NCBI GenBank assembly: GCA_017472375.1
Contig: JAFUQL010000103.1
Coordinates: 1 to 6,094, forward strand
Direction of reading: 5' to 3'
DNA length: 6,094 bases
Source of the DNA: Oscillospiraceae bacterium
GTDB lineage: Bacteria; Bacillota; Clostridia; Oscillospirales; Ruminococcaceae
The notes under the pieces are model-generated. The model was not told where the DNA came from. It ran no database searches and saw nothing but the letters and a program-made list of their open reading frames with translations. Both the position numbers and the translations under genes were made by a program. Below, one piece after another: positions 1-5,306 of this stretch. Numbering within the stretch: position 1 is the first letter of the stretch; the number at the start of each line of letters is the position of its first letter.

Positions 1-193
1 ATACATCCTGCAGGCCGTGCGAGCGCAGATGAACGGCACCACGGCGCCTGCCCCGTCCGTGGACAGCCGCGTTCATCTGAGCATCGAACCATCTGTGCTG
101 GAGCCCTTCCGCCGGGAGGGCGAGACCCTCACCCAGACGGCGGAGCGTCTGCTGACAGCAGGGCTTGCGGCGGCGCAGCGGGCAGAGAAGTGA
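1..193 (+). CDS. C-terminal fragment of an unrecognised protein with a possible ribbon-helix-helix end
   Basis: The reading frame is open from the left edge (first full codon at base 2) to a TGA at 191-193, giving the last 63 residues of a protein that starts outside the window. The last half has the pattern of a ribbon-helix-helix DNA-binding unit: a short beta-like stretch (VHLSIEP), a helix (VLEPFRREG), a polar turn, then a second helix (LTQTAERLLTAGLAAA). An Ala/Pro/Thr-rich linker precedes it (around residues 11-19 of the fragment). That pattern is seen in the sequence; assigning it to the fold is inference, and the function is not recognised. It is the only plus-strand gene here, it converges on the foldase operon, and it is followed 43 nt later by a strong hairpin terminator, which supports its being a real gene end. 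It could equally be the tail of a larger enzyme or a small regulator. Confidence 0.6.
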   Translation, partial: YILQAVRAQMNGTTAPAPSVDSRVHLSIEPSVLEPFRREGETLTQTAERLLTAGLAAAQRAEK

Positions 194-236
194 CGTCCGC
201 TCGCCTGCATTTTTACGCCGAACAGCGAAAAACAGC

Positions 237-280
237 AAAAGCCCTGCCCTGCGGCCAATGGCCGCAGGGCGGGGCTTTTT
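237..280. terminator. Strong, probably bidirectional intrinsic terminator between convergent genes
   Basis: The left arm 237-256 pairs with 260-279 around a 3-nt loop (AAT). The stem is 20 bp: four A-T pairs, GCCC/GGGC, one T.G wobble, and an uninterrupted 11-bp GC-rich helix (246-256 with 260-270). On the plus strand it ends in TTTTT (276-280), serving the partial gene at 1-193. On the minus strand it ends in TTTT followed by GCTGTTTTT, so it can also stop transcription from the foldase gene, whose stop codon lies about 115 nt away. The 281-394 stretch between holds only weak short inverted repeats (for example around 363-375) and no gene that I can support. Confidence 0.85.
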
Positions 281-394
281 GATCTTCCAAGTGCTTTTTG
301 TGTTCCAATTTTCCGGATGCTCCCCATCGGAAACACGTTCCAAAATCAGGACTTCAAATCAAGCTGCAATGCAGCAAGACGCAAGGCTTCCGGT

Positions 395-1537
395 TTACTC
401 GGTCACAACGTGGTTGATCAGGTACTCGGCCACCAGGTCGGTGCGGACGCCCTGATAAATGTAACCCTGGCCGTAGTCGGCGGTGTAGGTGGAGAAATTG
501 GTGATGCCCAGATTGGCGAAGTATTCGCTGACCACCTCATCGGTCAGTTCGATGCCGGCATCCTCGGCCAGCGCCTGGCACATCATGTTCTGCTTGACCA
601 TGCTCTCCAGAATGGGGCGGTAGGTCTCCAGCAGGGCATCGATGCTCTCCATCTCGTACATCTCGGCCAGTTCCTGGGTGGTCACACCCAGGCCGGCGGC
701 GGCGCTGTTCAGCTCGGTCTCCAGCACACTCACCTGATCGTCCACCAGCTTGGCGGGGACCTCGTTGAAGGTGCAGTTGGTGAACAGCCAGTCCAGTACA
801 AAGTTGTACTGCTGCTGGCCCAGCAGCTCGTCGATGAACATCTGACGCAGCTCCTCCACGGAGGAAACGCCATAGTAGGAACCGTAGATGCTGATGAATT
901 CCTCATCCAGCGCGGGGATGGAGTCCTCGCCGTGGATGTAGTTGACGGTGGTGGCAAAGACGGCCTCCTTGCCGTTCAGGGTGTCAACGCCGTAGTCCTC
1001 GGGGAAGGTCACCACCACGTCCACGGTCTCGCCGGGCATCACGCCGATGATCTGATCCAGAAAGTCATCGATCAGCTCATCGCTGCCGGCGGTGTAGTCG
1101 GCGCCGGCGCCCTGGGTGTCGCCGCCGTCAAAGGCAACGCCGTCAATGGTGCCCACATAGTCGATGTTGACCGTATCGCCGGCCACGACCGCCCGGTCGG
1201 TGACTTCGGTGGCGGTGCCGAAATCGGCCAGGAACTCGTCGATGGCGGCCTGCAGGTCCTCGTCGCTCACGGTGGTGAAGGTCTCGTCGGCGGGGATGGC
1301 CTCGTAATCGGGCAGGGTGATCAGCTCGGCCATGTCGTAGCCCTCAAAGGAGCCGTCCTCGGTCAGGCCGATGCTGTAGTTGGGCATCTCGGCGGTGGTG
1401 TCCACGCCGGTCACGCCGGAGGAGACCGCTTCCGAAGAAACAGCCTCCGAAGCGGCAGCACCGGCACTCTGGCAGCCGGTAAACAGCAGGGCAGCGGCCG
1501 CCAGAGCGGCAGCAGTGCGAACAAACGAACGATTCAA
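395..1537 (-). CDS. Secreted trigger-factor-like FKBP-type peptidyl-prolyl isomerase lipoprotein
   Basis: A 380-residue predicted lipoprotein. Residues 1-22 form a signal peptide with Arg at 3 and 7, an Ala/Leu-rich core and the lipobox FTGC with Cys22 as the lipidation site. Residues 23-48 are a Ser/Ala/Glu tether containing a SEAVS direct repeat. Residues about 65-112 resemble the arm linker of trigger factor. Residues about 115-201 match the trigger factor FKBP domain: the VAGDTVNIDYVGTIDG start, AFDGG, then VMPGE, TFPEDYG and LNGKEAVF. Residues 205-380 are helical and fit the chaperone C-terminal domain (IPALDEEF opening). The N-terminal ribosome-binding domain of cytosolic trigger factor is absent and replaced by the lipoprotein signal. 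This points to a foldase at the outer face of the membrane that catalyses proline isomerisation in exported proteins, analogous in location to PrsA; the protein is strongly acidic. The start is TTG (CAA at 1535-1537) behind AAGGAGG with 8-nt spacing; no ATG fits. It is the second gene of an operon, 16 nt after the zinc-ribbon gene. Catalytic activity is inferred. Confidence 0.9.
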   Translation of the reverse strand: MNRSFVRTAAALAAAALLFTGCQSAGAAASEAVSSEAVSSGVTGVDTTAEMPNYSIGLTEDGSFEGYDMAELITLPDYEAIPADETFTTVSDEDLQAAIDEFLADFGTATEVTDRAVVAGDTVNIDYVGTIDGVAFDGGDTQGAGADYTAGSDELIDDFLDQIIGVMPGETVDVVVTFPEDYGVDTLNGKEAVFATTVNYIHGEDSIPALDEEFISIYGSYYGVSSVEELRQMFIDELLGQQQYNFVLDWLFTNCTFNEVPAKLVDDQVSVLETELNSAAAGLGVTTQELAEMYEMESIDALLETYRPILESMVKQNMMCQALAEDAGIELTDEVVSEYFANLGITNFSTYTADYGQGYIYQGVRTDLVAEYLINHVVTE

Positions 1538-1545
1538 GGTGAATT

Positions 1546-1552
1546 CCTCCTT
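1546..1552 (-). promoter_or_regulatory. Ribosome-binding site fixing a TTG start for the foldase lipoprotein
   Basis: CCTCCTT on the plus strand reads AAGGAGG on the minus strand, a full Shine-Dalgarno match. It lies 8 nt before the TTG at 1537-1535 and just past the stop codon of the upstream gene (TAA at 1556-1554). There is no room for an upstream ATG, so the TTG start is well supported. Confidence 0.85.
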
Positions 1553-1553
1553 G

Positions 1554-2057
1554 TTATTTGGGTTGATGATAGATCTTTTTGGGAACCTTTACGCCGTTTT
1601 GGGCAAGGCGCTCCAGATAGCTGGCCTTGGACACGCGCACGGCGCTGGCCTTCAGTTCCTCCTTGAGCTGAGCCTGACGCTCCGGCAGGGTGCGGCGCCA
1701 CTCAAGGGCCGACCACACGCCGAGAGCCACGAGCAGCACACCGAGCAGCAGCAGCTCCAACCGGTAACCGGCCATGAAGACTGCACCCAAAAGAAAAGCC
1801 AGGCCCAAAAGCACATAGCCCCAGATCGTACGGGGCAGCTTGGGCAGCTTGGGCTCCTTTTCCAGAGCAGGCTCCTTCCAGCGGGGGTCGAAGTACTCGA
1901 CGCCGCAGCCCGGACAAGGGCGGAACGGGCAGCCGTACTCCCCGTCACTGGCGGCGAAGCGATAGTAGAGCAGTTTTCCGCAGTCCGGGCAGATGGCCAC
2001 CATCGGACGCTTGGTCTTTTCCTGCTTTTTCGATTTGACCTTGGGTGTGATCTTCAA
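1554..2057 (-). CDS. Zinc-ribbon protein with two membrane segments, function unknown
   Basis: A 167-residue protein that I do not recognise as a named family. After a Lys-rich N-terminus (residues 2-17) comes a cysteine cluster: CPDCG (23-27), a lone Cys43 and CPGCG (48-52). The two CxxC pairs 25 residues apart are the classic four-cysteine zinc-ribbon layout; Cys43 is extra. A Pro/Lys/Glu linker with a KLPKLP repeat (around 70-75) leads to two hydrophobic helices (about 80-97 and 100-118) joined by a very tight turn, GYRLE. A basic, helical C-terminal tail follows (121-167). Positive flanks on both sides suggest a helical hairpin with both ends in the cytoplasm. An in-frame GTG at 2078 would add 7 residues but has no ribosome-binding site. 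The TTG at 2057 has AAAGGAG 7 nt upstream, so I chose it. It is the first gene of a two-gene operon with the secreted foldase, under the promoter at 2114-2142. A role in membrane or secretion homeostasis would be a guess. Confidence 0.8.
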   Translation of the reverse strand: MKITPKVKSKKQEKTKRPMVAICPDCGKLLYYRFAASDGEYGCPFRPCPGCGVEYFDPRWKEPALEKEPKLPKLPRTIWGYVLLGLAFLLGAVFMAGYRLELLLLGVLLVALGVWSALEWRRTLPERQAQLKEELKASAVRVSKASYLERLAQNGVKVPKKIYHQPK

Positions 2058-2064
2058 GACGATG

Positions 2065-2071
2065 CTCCTTT
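2065..2071 (-). promoter_or_regulatory. Ribosome-binding site fixing a TTG start for the zinc-ribbon gene
   Basis: CTCCTTT on the plus strand reads AAAGGAG on the minus strand, 7 nt before the TTG at 2057-2055. The alternative GTG at 2078-2076 lies upstream of this site and has no purine-rich motif of its own. The shorter, 167-residue product is therefore favoured. Confidence 0.75.
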
Positions 2072-2113
2072 GGCGCACAGGCGCGGTTTGTAGGGTCCGT
2101 TGCAGACAAAAAA

Positions 2114-2142
2114 ATTATAGCACAGCCCGCCCCGGGGAACAA
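2114..2142 (-). promoter_or_regulatory. Extended -10 promoter for the zinc-ribbon/foldase operon
   Basis: On the minus strand, TATAAT (2119-2114) is a perfect -10 box directly preceded by TGC, giving the extended -10 motif TGnTATAAT. A weak -35, TTGTTC (2142-2137, three of six consensus bases), sits at exactly 17 nt spacing. Transcription should begin near 2107, leaving a leader of about 50 nt before the TTG at 2057. Extended -10 elements commonly compensate for poor -35 boxes. No operator or riboswitch structure was seen in the short leader. Confidence 0.75.
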
Positions 2143-2282
2143 GCGCACCCTATGGGAGAAATAAGAGAAAAAACGCGCAGAATGGGGAAATTTTGTGAAA
2201 GCCCGTAATATGCGGCTCTGCTCGCCTCCAATGCGGCGAACTTCCCCATGCGCCCTTGCCCGCCGTGCAGGGCAAAACAGAT

Positions 2283-2323
2283 CACCGCCGCAGAATATAC
2301 AATTCGTATAAACCGCGGCGGTG
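2283..2323 (-). terminator. Long hairpin downstream of the glycosyltransferase, probable terminator
   Basis: A perfect 9-bp GC-rich outer stem (CACCGCCGC 2283-2291 with GCGGCGGTG 2315-2323) encloses a 4x4 internal loop and an inner 5-bp AT-rich stem (TATAC 2296-2300 with GTATA 2306-2310). On the minus strand it starts 40 nt past the glycosyltransferase stop and is followed by ATCTGTTTTGC, a modest T tract. On the plus strand it is followed by GTTTGAAATTT. It most likely ends the glycosyltransferase transcript. The rest of the 2143-2362 gap holds an A-rich stretch (about 2156-2200) and a smaller hairpin (about 2254-2275), with no supportable gene. Confidence 0.5.
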
Positions 2324-2362
2324 TTTGAAATTTGTAAACTGAATGCAGGAACGGCAGAGCGG

Positions 2363-3352
2363 TCAGGTGATCTTCAGCGCCCGCTGAGCCCGGTAGACCA
2401 CATACTGGAACAGCCCCACGATCAGGCAGCCCTCGACGTAGATGTAGTTGGGCAGGTTCTTCCAGCGGAATTTGGGCTTTTCAAGTTTGGGGATGACCTT
2501 CAGTGCCTCCTTGAAGCCCTGCCCGTAGTAGCCGCCGAAGCCCTTCAGCCGGAACATGACCACCTTCAGCAGATACCCCGCCACCAGGAAGGGCAGGTTC
2601 AGGAGCAGCATCAGCAGGGGCATATTCTTGTAGGGCAGCAGGATGCTGTTGCGGCCGCTCTGGATGCTCTTGAAGGGGTTGTAGCGCACCGCGCCGGTGG
2701 TGGCGCCGGCGATGTGGTAGCACTTGGCGGTGGGGCAGTAGACATTGCGGTAGCCCATGCTGTTGGCGCGCCAGCTGATGTCCACGTCCTCATAGTAGGC
2801 GAAGAAATTCTCGTCAAACAGCCCGATCTCGTCCAGAATGGACTTGCGGTACAGCGCCGCGCCACCGCAGGCGGAGAAGGTGCGGCAGGGGGTCAGATAG
2901 CGCTCCCAGCGCAGACCATCGCCCCGCTTGCAGGCAAAGCCCAGCAGGGTCACATAGTCGCCTGCATCGTCCGCCAGATGCCGCTCAAAATGGCGGATCA
3001 TCAGGCTGGACACCGCAAAGATCTTCGGGTCGGCCTCGGCGGCGGCGATCAGATTCTCCAGCCAATCCGGCTCGGCAAAGGCATCGTTGTTGAACAGTGC
3101 CACATACTCGCCCTGCGCGGCCCGGATGCCCTGATTCACCGCATAGGAGAAGCCGGTGTTCCGGTCGTTCTCGATGAGGGTGTAGTTGGGGCGATCCCGG
3201 TAGCTGCGTGCGATCTCCAGGCTCTCATCGGTGGAGGCGTTGTCGATGACGATCAGCTCGAAGTCCTGCATGGTCTGAGCCCACACCGATTCGATGGAGT
3301 CCTTCAGCCAGCCGGCTCCGTTCAAATTGGGGATGACGACGGTCGCTTTCAT
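2363..3352 (-). CDS. Family 2 glycosyltransferase, rhamnosyltransferase-like, membrane-associated
   Basis: A 329-residue inverting GT-A glycosyltransferase of the GT2 family, which transfers a sugar from a nucleotide donor to a growing surface glycan or glycolipid. Visible motifs: the N-terminal strand TVVIPNLNG (4-12), the donor-binding IDNASTDES (36-44), ENDRNTGFSYAVNQG (61-75), the metal-binding DxD equivalent NND (88-90) in YVALFNNDA, a CGGAALYRK acceptor-loop block (162-170), and the catalytic-base region YYEDVDISWR (186-195). His213 lies in YHIAGATTG, as usual in this subgroup. Hydrophobic segments at about 244-267 and 303-320 suggest tethering to the inner membrane face. The in-frame ORF extends 48 codons upstream, but ATG 3352 follows AAGGAGG by 7 nt and begins exactly at the family's first strand, so I chose it. 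It stands alone, between the trpS terminator and its own hairpin; no clear promoter was found in the 67 nt upstream. Sugar donor and acceptor cannot be told from sequence. Confidence 0.93.
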   Translation of the reverse strand: MKATVVIPNLNGAGWLKDSIESVWAQTMQDFELIVIDNASTDESLEIARSYRDRPNYTLIENDRNTGFSYAVNQGIRAAQGEYVALFNNDAFAEPDWLENLIAAAEADPKIFAVSSLMIRHFERHLADDAGDYVTLLGFACKRGDGLRWERYLTPCRTFSACGGAALYRKSILDEIGLFDENFFAYYEDVDISWRANSMGYRNVYCPTAKCYHIAGATTGAVRYNPFKSIQSGRNSILLPYKNMPLLMLLLNLPFLVAGYLLKVVMFRLKGFGGYYGQGFKEALKVIPKLEKPKFRWKNLPNYIYVEGCLIVGLFQYVVYRAQRALKIT

Positions 3353-3359
3353 GGGCGGC

Positions 3360-3366
3360 CCTCCTT
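3360..3366 (-). promoter_or_regulatory. Ribosome-binding site fixing the glycosyltransferase start
   Basis: CCTCCTT on the plus strand reads AAGGAGG on the minus strand, 7 nt from ATG 3352-3350. This rules out the 48-codon upstream extension of the frame, which would run back through the trpS terminator. Confidence 0.85.
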
Positions 3367-3419
3367 GTATATCAGATTCGGAACATACGGCGCCGTGCCG
3401 GGGGCACAGCCTGCCGCAC

Positions 3420-3463
3420 AAAACAAAAACAGGCAGGGCACGCCCGCGGGCATACCCTGCCTG
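3420..3463 (-). terminator. Intrinsic terminator of trpS
   Basis: CAGGCAGGG (3430-3438) pairs perfectly with CCCTGCCTG (3455-3463), 9 bp. Inside is a second GC-rich helix, GCCC/GGGC (3442-3445 with 3448-3451). On the minus strand the stem runs into TTTTTGTTTTG (3429-3419), a strong T tract. It begins 40 nt past the trpS stop. A second short hairpin (3395-3407, GTGCC/GGCAC) lies just beyond, in the glycosyltransferase leader. Confidence 0.88.
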
Positions 3464-3502
3464 TATTCTAACACATTGGCGAAGCAATGGCAACAAACGC
3501 GC

Positions 3503-4540
3503 TCAGGGGGCCAGCAGGCCGACCTTCTTCTTCACCTTGGTGATGGTGCGCTGGCTGATGGCGGTGGCCTGCTCTGCGCCGGCGCGGTAGGTGGCCTCCA
3601 GATAGCCCTTGTCCTTCATCAGGCGGGCGAACTCCTCGCGCACGGGGCGCAGCTCCTCGGCCACGGCCTCGCCCACGGCCAGCTTGAAGGCGCCATAGCC
3701 CTGGCCGGCAAACTCCTGCTCGATCTGCTCGAAGGTGCGGCCGGTGATGGCAGAGTAGATGCTCATCAGGTTGTTGATGCCGTCCTTGCCCTCACGGTAG
3801 CACACTTGGGCCTCGCTGTCGGTGATGGCGCGCTTGAACTTGTTGACGATGACCTTGGGGTCGTCCAGCACGGTGATGAAGCCGTTGGCGTTGGTGTCCG
3901 ACTTGGACATCTTCTTGGTGGGATCCTGCAGGGACATGACCCGGGCGCCGGTCTTGGGGATGTAGGGCTCGGGGATGCGGAAGGTCTGGCCGTACAGGTT
4001 GTTGAAGCGGGTGGCCAGGTCGCGGGTGAACTCCAGATGCTGTTTCTGGTCGGCGCCCACGGGCACGAAGTCGGCCTGGTACAGCAGGATGTCACCGGCC
4101 ATCAGGGAGGGATAGGTGAACAGGCCGGCGTTCACGTTGTCGGCGTGGCGGGCAGACTTATCCTTGAACTGGGTCATGCGGCTCAGCTCACCGAACTGGG
4201 TGTAGCAGTCCAGGATCCAGCCCAGCTCTGCATGAGCGGGCACATGGCTCTGGATGAAGCACAGGCTCTTCTGCGGGTCGATGCCGCAGGCCAGCAGCAG
4301 GGCAAAGGCCTCCAGGGTCTGCTTGCGAAGCTGAGCCGGCTCCTGACGGACGGTCAGGGAGTGCAGGTCGGCGATGAAGTAGGCGCACTGATAGTCCTCC
4401 TGCATCTGGCCCCAGTTGCGCACAGCGCCGATGTAGTTGCCCAGCGTGAACACGCCGGTGGGCTGGATGCCGCTGAGGATGACCTTTTTGCGCTCAGGCT
4501 TGACGGCCTCGGGCGCGGTGGTGACGGTGGTGGATTCCAA
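3503..4540 (-). CDS. trpS: Tryptophanyl-tRNA synthetase
   Basis: A class Ic aminoacyl-tRNA synthetase that charges tRNA-Trp with tryptophan using ATP, in the cytoplasm as a homodimer. The product is 345 residues, about normal for bacterial TrpRS. Visible motifs: the HIGH-equivalent block GIQPTG..TLGNYIGA (24-39, with the family's usual TLGN form), ADLHSLT (57-63), the GELSRMTQFKDK loop (117-128), MAGDILLYQADFVPVGADQ (147-165, tryptophan and ATP pocket), and the KMSKS loop (210-214) with a following Asp. The longest ORF starts 37 codons earlier, but the promoter (4623-4651) lies inside that extension, so its ATG could not be transcribed from it. TTG 4540 has AAGGAGG 8 nt upstream and is the best start. 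The first 17 residues are a Thr/Glu/Lys tail before the core fold. It is monocistronic with its own promoter and terminator, though read-through from the DUF1349 gene is possible because no terminator separates them. Confidence 0.97.
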   Translation of the reverse strand: MESTTVTTAPEAVKPERKKVILSGIQPTGVFTLGNYIGAVRNWGQMQEDYQCAYFIADLHSLTVRQEPAQLRKQTLEAFALLLACGIDPQKSLCFIQSHVPAHAELGWILDCYTQFGELSRMTQFKDKSARHADNVNAGLFTYPSLMAGDILLYQADFVPVGADQKQHLEFTRDLATRFNNLYGQTFRIPEPYIPKTGARVMSLQDPTKKMSKSDTNANGFITVLDDPKVIVNKFKRAITDSEAQVCYREGKDGINNLMSIYSAITGRTFEQIEQEFAGQGYGAFKLAVGEAVAEELRPVREEFARLMKDKGYLEATYRAGAEQATAISQRTITKVKKKVGLLAP

Positions 4541-4548
4541 TGGGATGA

Positions 4549-4555
4549 CCTCCTT
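4549..4555 (-). promoter_or_regulatory. trpS: Ribosome-binding site fixing a TTG start for trpS
   Basis: CCTCCTT on the plus strand reads AAGGAGG on the minus strand, 8 nt before TTG 4540-4538. No ATG or GTG is found in frame at a suitable distance. A small 5-bp hairpin with loop (CGCGC 4564-4568 with GCGCG 4574-4578) sits 8 nt upstream of this site in the leader; whether it affects translation is unknown. Confidence 0.85.
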
Positions 4556-4622
4556 AATGTGAACGCGCAGAAGGCGCGGATGATGCAGAAATACAGCGGC
4601 ACAGCGGCCGTGCGATGCTTCA

Positions 4623-4651
4623 ATTATAGTTCGAAAACAGGGGGGTGTCAA
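4623..4651 (-). promoter_or_regulatory. trpS: Perfect consensus sigma-70/sigma-A promoter for trpS
   Basis: On the minus strand TTGACA (4651-4646) and TATAAT (4628-4623) are both six-of-six matches separated by exactly 17 nt. The predicted start is near 4616, giving a leader of about 76 nt to the TTG at 4540. The promoter lies wholly in the gap after the DUF1349 stop codon (4681-4679). The leader is too short for a T-box riboswitch and lacks the T-box core sequence, so expression looks strong and constitutive. Confidence 0.92.
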
Positions 4652-4678
4652 TGCAGGGCAGGGGGCGGGCGGAGGGCA

Positions 4679-5290
4679 TCAGACCTTCGGGTCCGGGGGC
4701 TGCCCGTCGTGGGCCGGCCATTGGCACTCGGTCATCTCCATGTGGGTAAAGACCGCCCGGAAGGAGGACTCCTCCGGGCTGCAGGCATAGACGCCGAAGC
4801 GGATCGGCCCCTTGCCTTCCCACAGATGGCACACCCGCATCTGGCTGTAGTGCTGCCCGTCCGGCGAGCACTCGATGCGGTAATCGTCCTCCCGGCGGCT
4901 GAGCCGGTACCACATGGTGCGGACCGAGCCGTCGATCTCGGTGGTGGCCCAGTCGGAGTAGCCGTGGTTGGTCACCACGCTGCCCAGGTGCTGGATGCGG
5001 TCGTTCTCGTATTCGATGGAGGCCTTCAGCCAGTTGTCGCTGTCCAGATAGAGCACCACGCCGCACTGGTCGAAGCGGCAGCGGCTCTCAAACTCGGTTT
5101 TCACGGTGAAGGAGAAGTAGGGTTCGTCGGTCTCCATCTGCAGCACGGGGGCGTTGTCGTTCCGAAAGTGGTAATAGGTCCGCTGCCACAGGTCGGTGTG
5201 GGGCGCGGTGAGGATCTCGATCCGCCCGCCGGTGATGGAGCAGGCGGAAGGCTGCCTTGTCCATTGCAGCCGGGCAGCGTCAAAGTTCAT
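4679..5290 (-). CDS. DUF1349 family protein (concanavalin A-like beta-sandwich)
   Basis: A 203-residue soluble protein with no signal peptide or membrane segment. It matches my recollection of the DUF1349 family, a jelly-roll beta-sandwich related to concanavalin-like lectin and glucanase folds. The hallmark block is present: CGVVLYLDSDNWLKASIEYE (residues 76-95), then IQHLGSVVTNHGYSDWATTEID (99-120), followed by WYRLSRREDDYRIECSPDG and a C-terminal FGVYACSPEESSFRAVF strand pair. The usual size is about 190-210 residues, so it is complete. The biochemical role of the family is not established; carbohydrate binding is suggested by the fold only, and a yeast relative is linked to enolase regulation. 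The frame runs 17 codons further up, overlapping hflX, but ATG 5290 has AAGGAGG 4 nt upstream (a short spacing) and starts at the conserved region. It lies 16 nt after the hflX stop and so is probably co-transcribed with it. No terminator is visible before the trpS promoter. Confidence 0.85.
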   Translation of the reverse strand: MNFDAARLQWTRQPSACSITGGRIEILTAPHTDLWQRTYYHFRNDNAPVLQMETDEPYFSFTVKTEFESRCRFDQCGVVLYLDSDNWLKASIEYENDRIQHLGSVVTNHGYSDWATTEIDGSVRTMWYRLSRREDDYRIECSPDGQHYSQMRVCHLWEGKGPIRFGVYACSPEESSFRAVFTHMEMTECQWPAHDGQPPDPKV

Positions 5291-5294
5291 GGTC

Positions 5295-5301
5295 CCTCCT
5301 T
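5295..5301 (-). promoter_or_regulatory. Ribosome-binding site for the DUF1349 gene
   Basis: CCTCCTT on the plus strand reads AAGGAGG on the minus strand, only 4 nt from ATG 5290-5288. It lies in the 16-nt gap between the hflX stop (5309-5307) and this start, as expected for tightly packed operon genes. Confidence 0.75.
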
Positions 5302-5306
5302 GGATC

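Noticed and set aside
363..375. Short inverted repeat GCTGC-AAT-GCAGC as a foldase terminator
   Set aside because: Only 5 bp with no T tract on the minus strand; the hairpin at 237-280 is a far better candidate.
317..1666. A 449-codon open frame on the plus strand, antisense to the foldase lipoprotein
   Set aside because: Same shadow effect: a low-complexity Gly/Val/Leu/His/Asp product opposite a clear lipoprotein/FKBP coding sequence with its own ribosome-binding site.
3367..3419. Promoter for the glycosyltransferase (TATGTT or TATACA as -10)
   Set aside because: TATGTT has no usable -35 at 16-18 nt. TATACA would place the transcript start inside the Shine-Dalgarno sequence. Neither is good enough to annotate.
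4541..4651. T-box riboswitch or leader peptide upstream of trpS
   Set aside because: The leader from the predicted start is only about 76 nt, lacks the conserved T-box core, and shows no antiterminator/terminator pair. The upstream in-frame ATG at 4651 lies in the -35 box.
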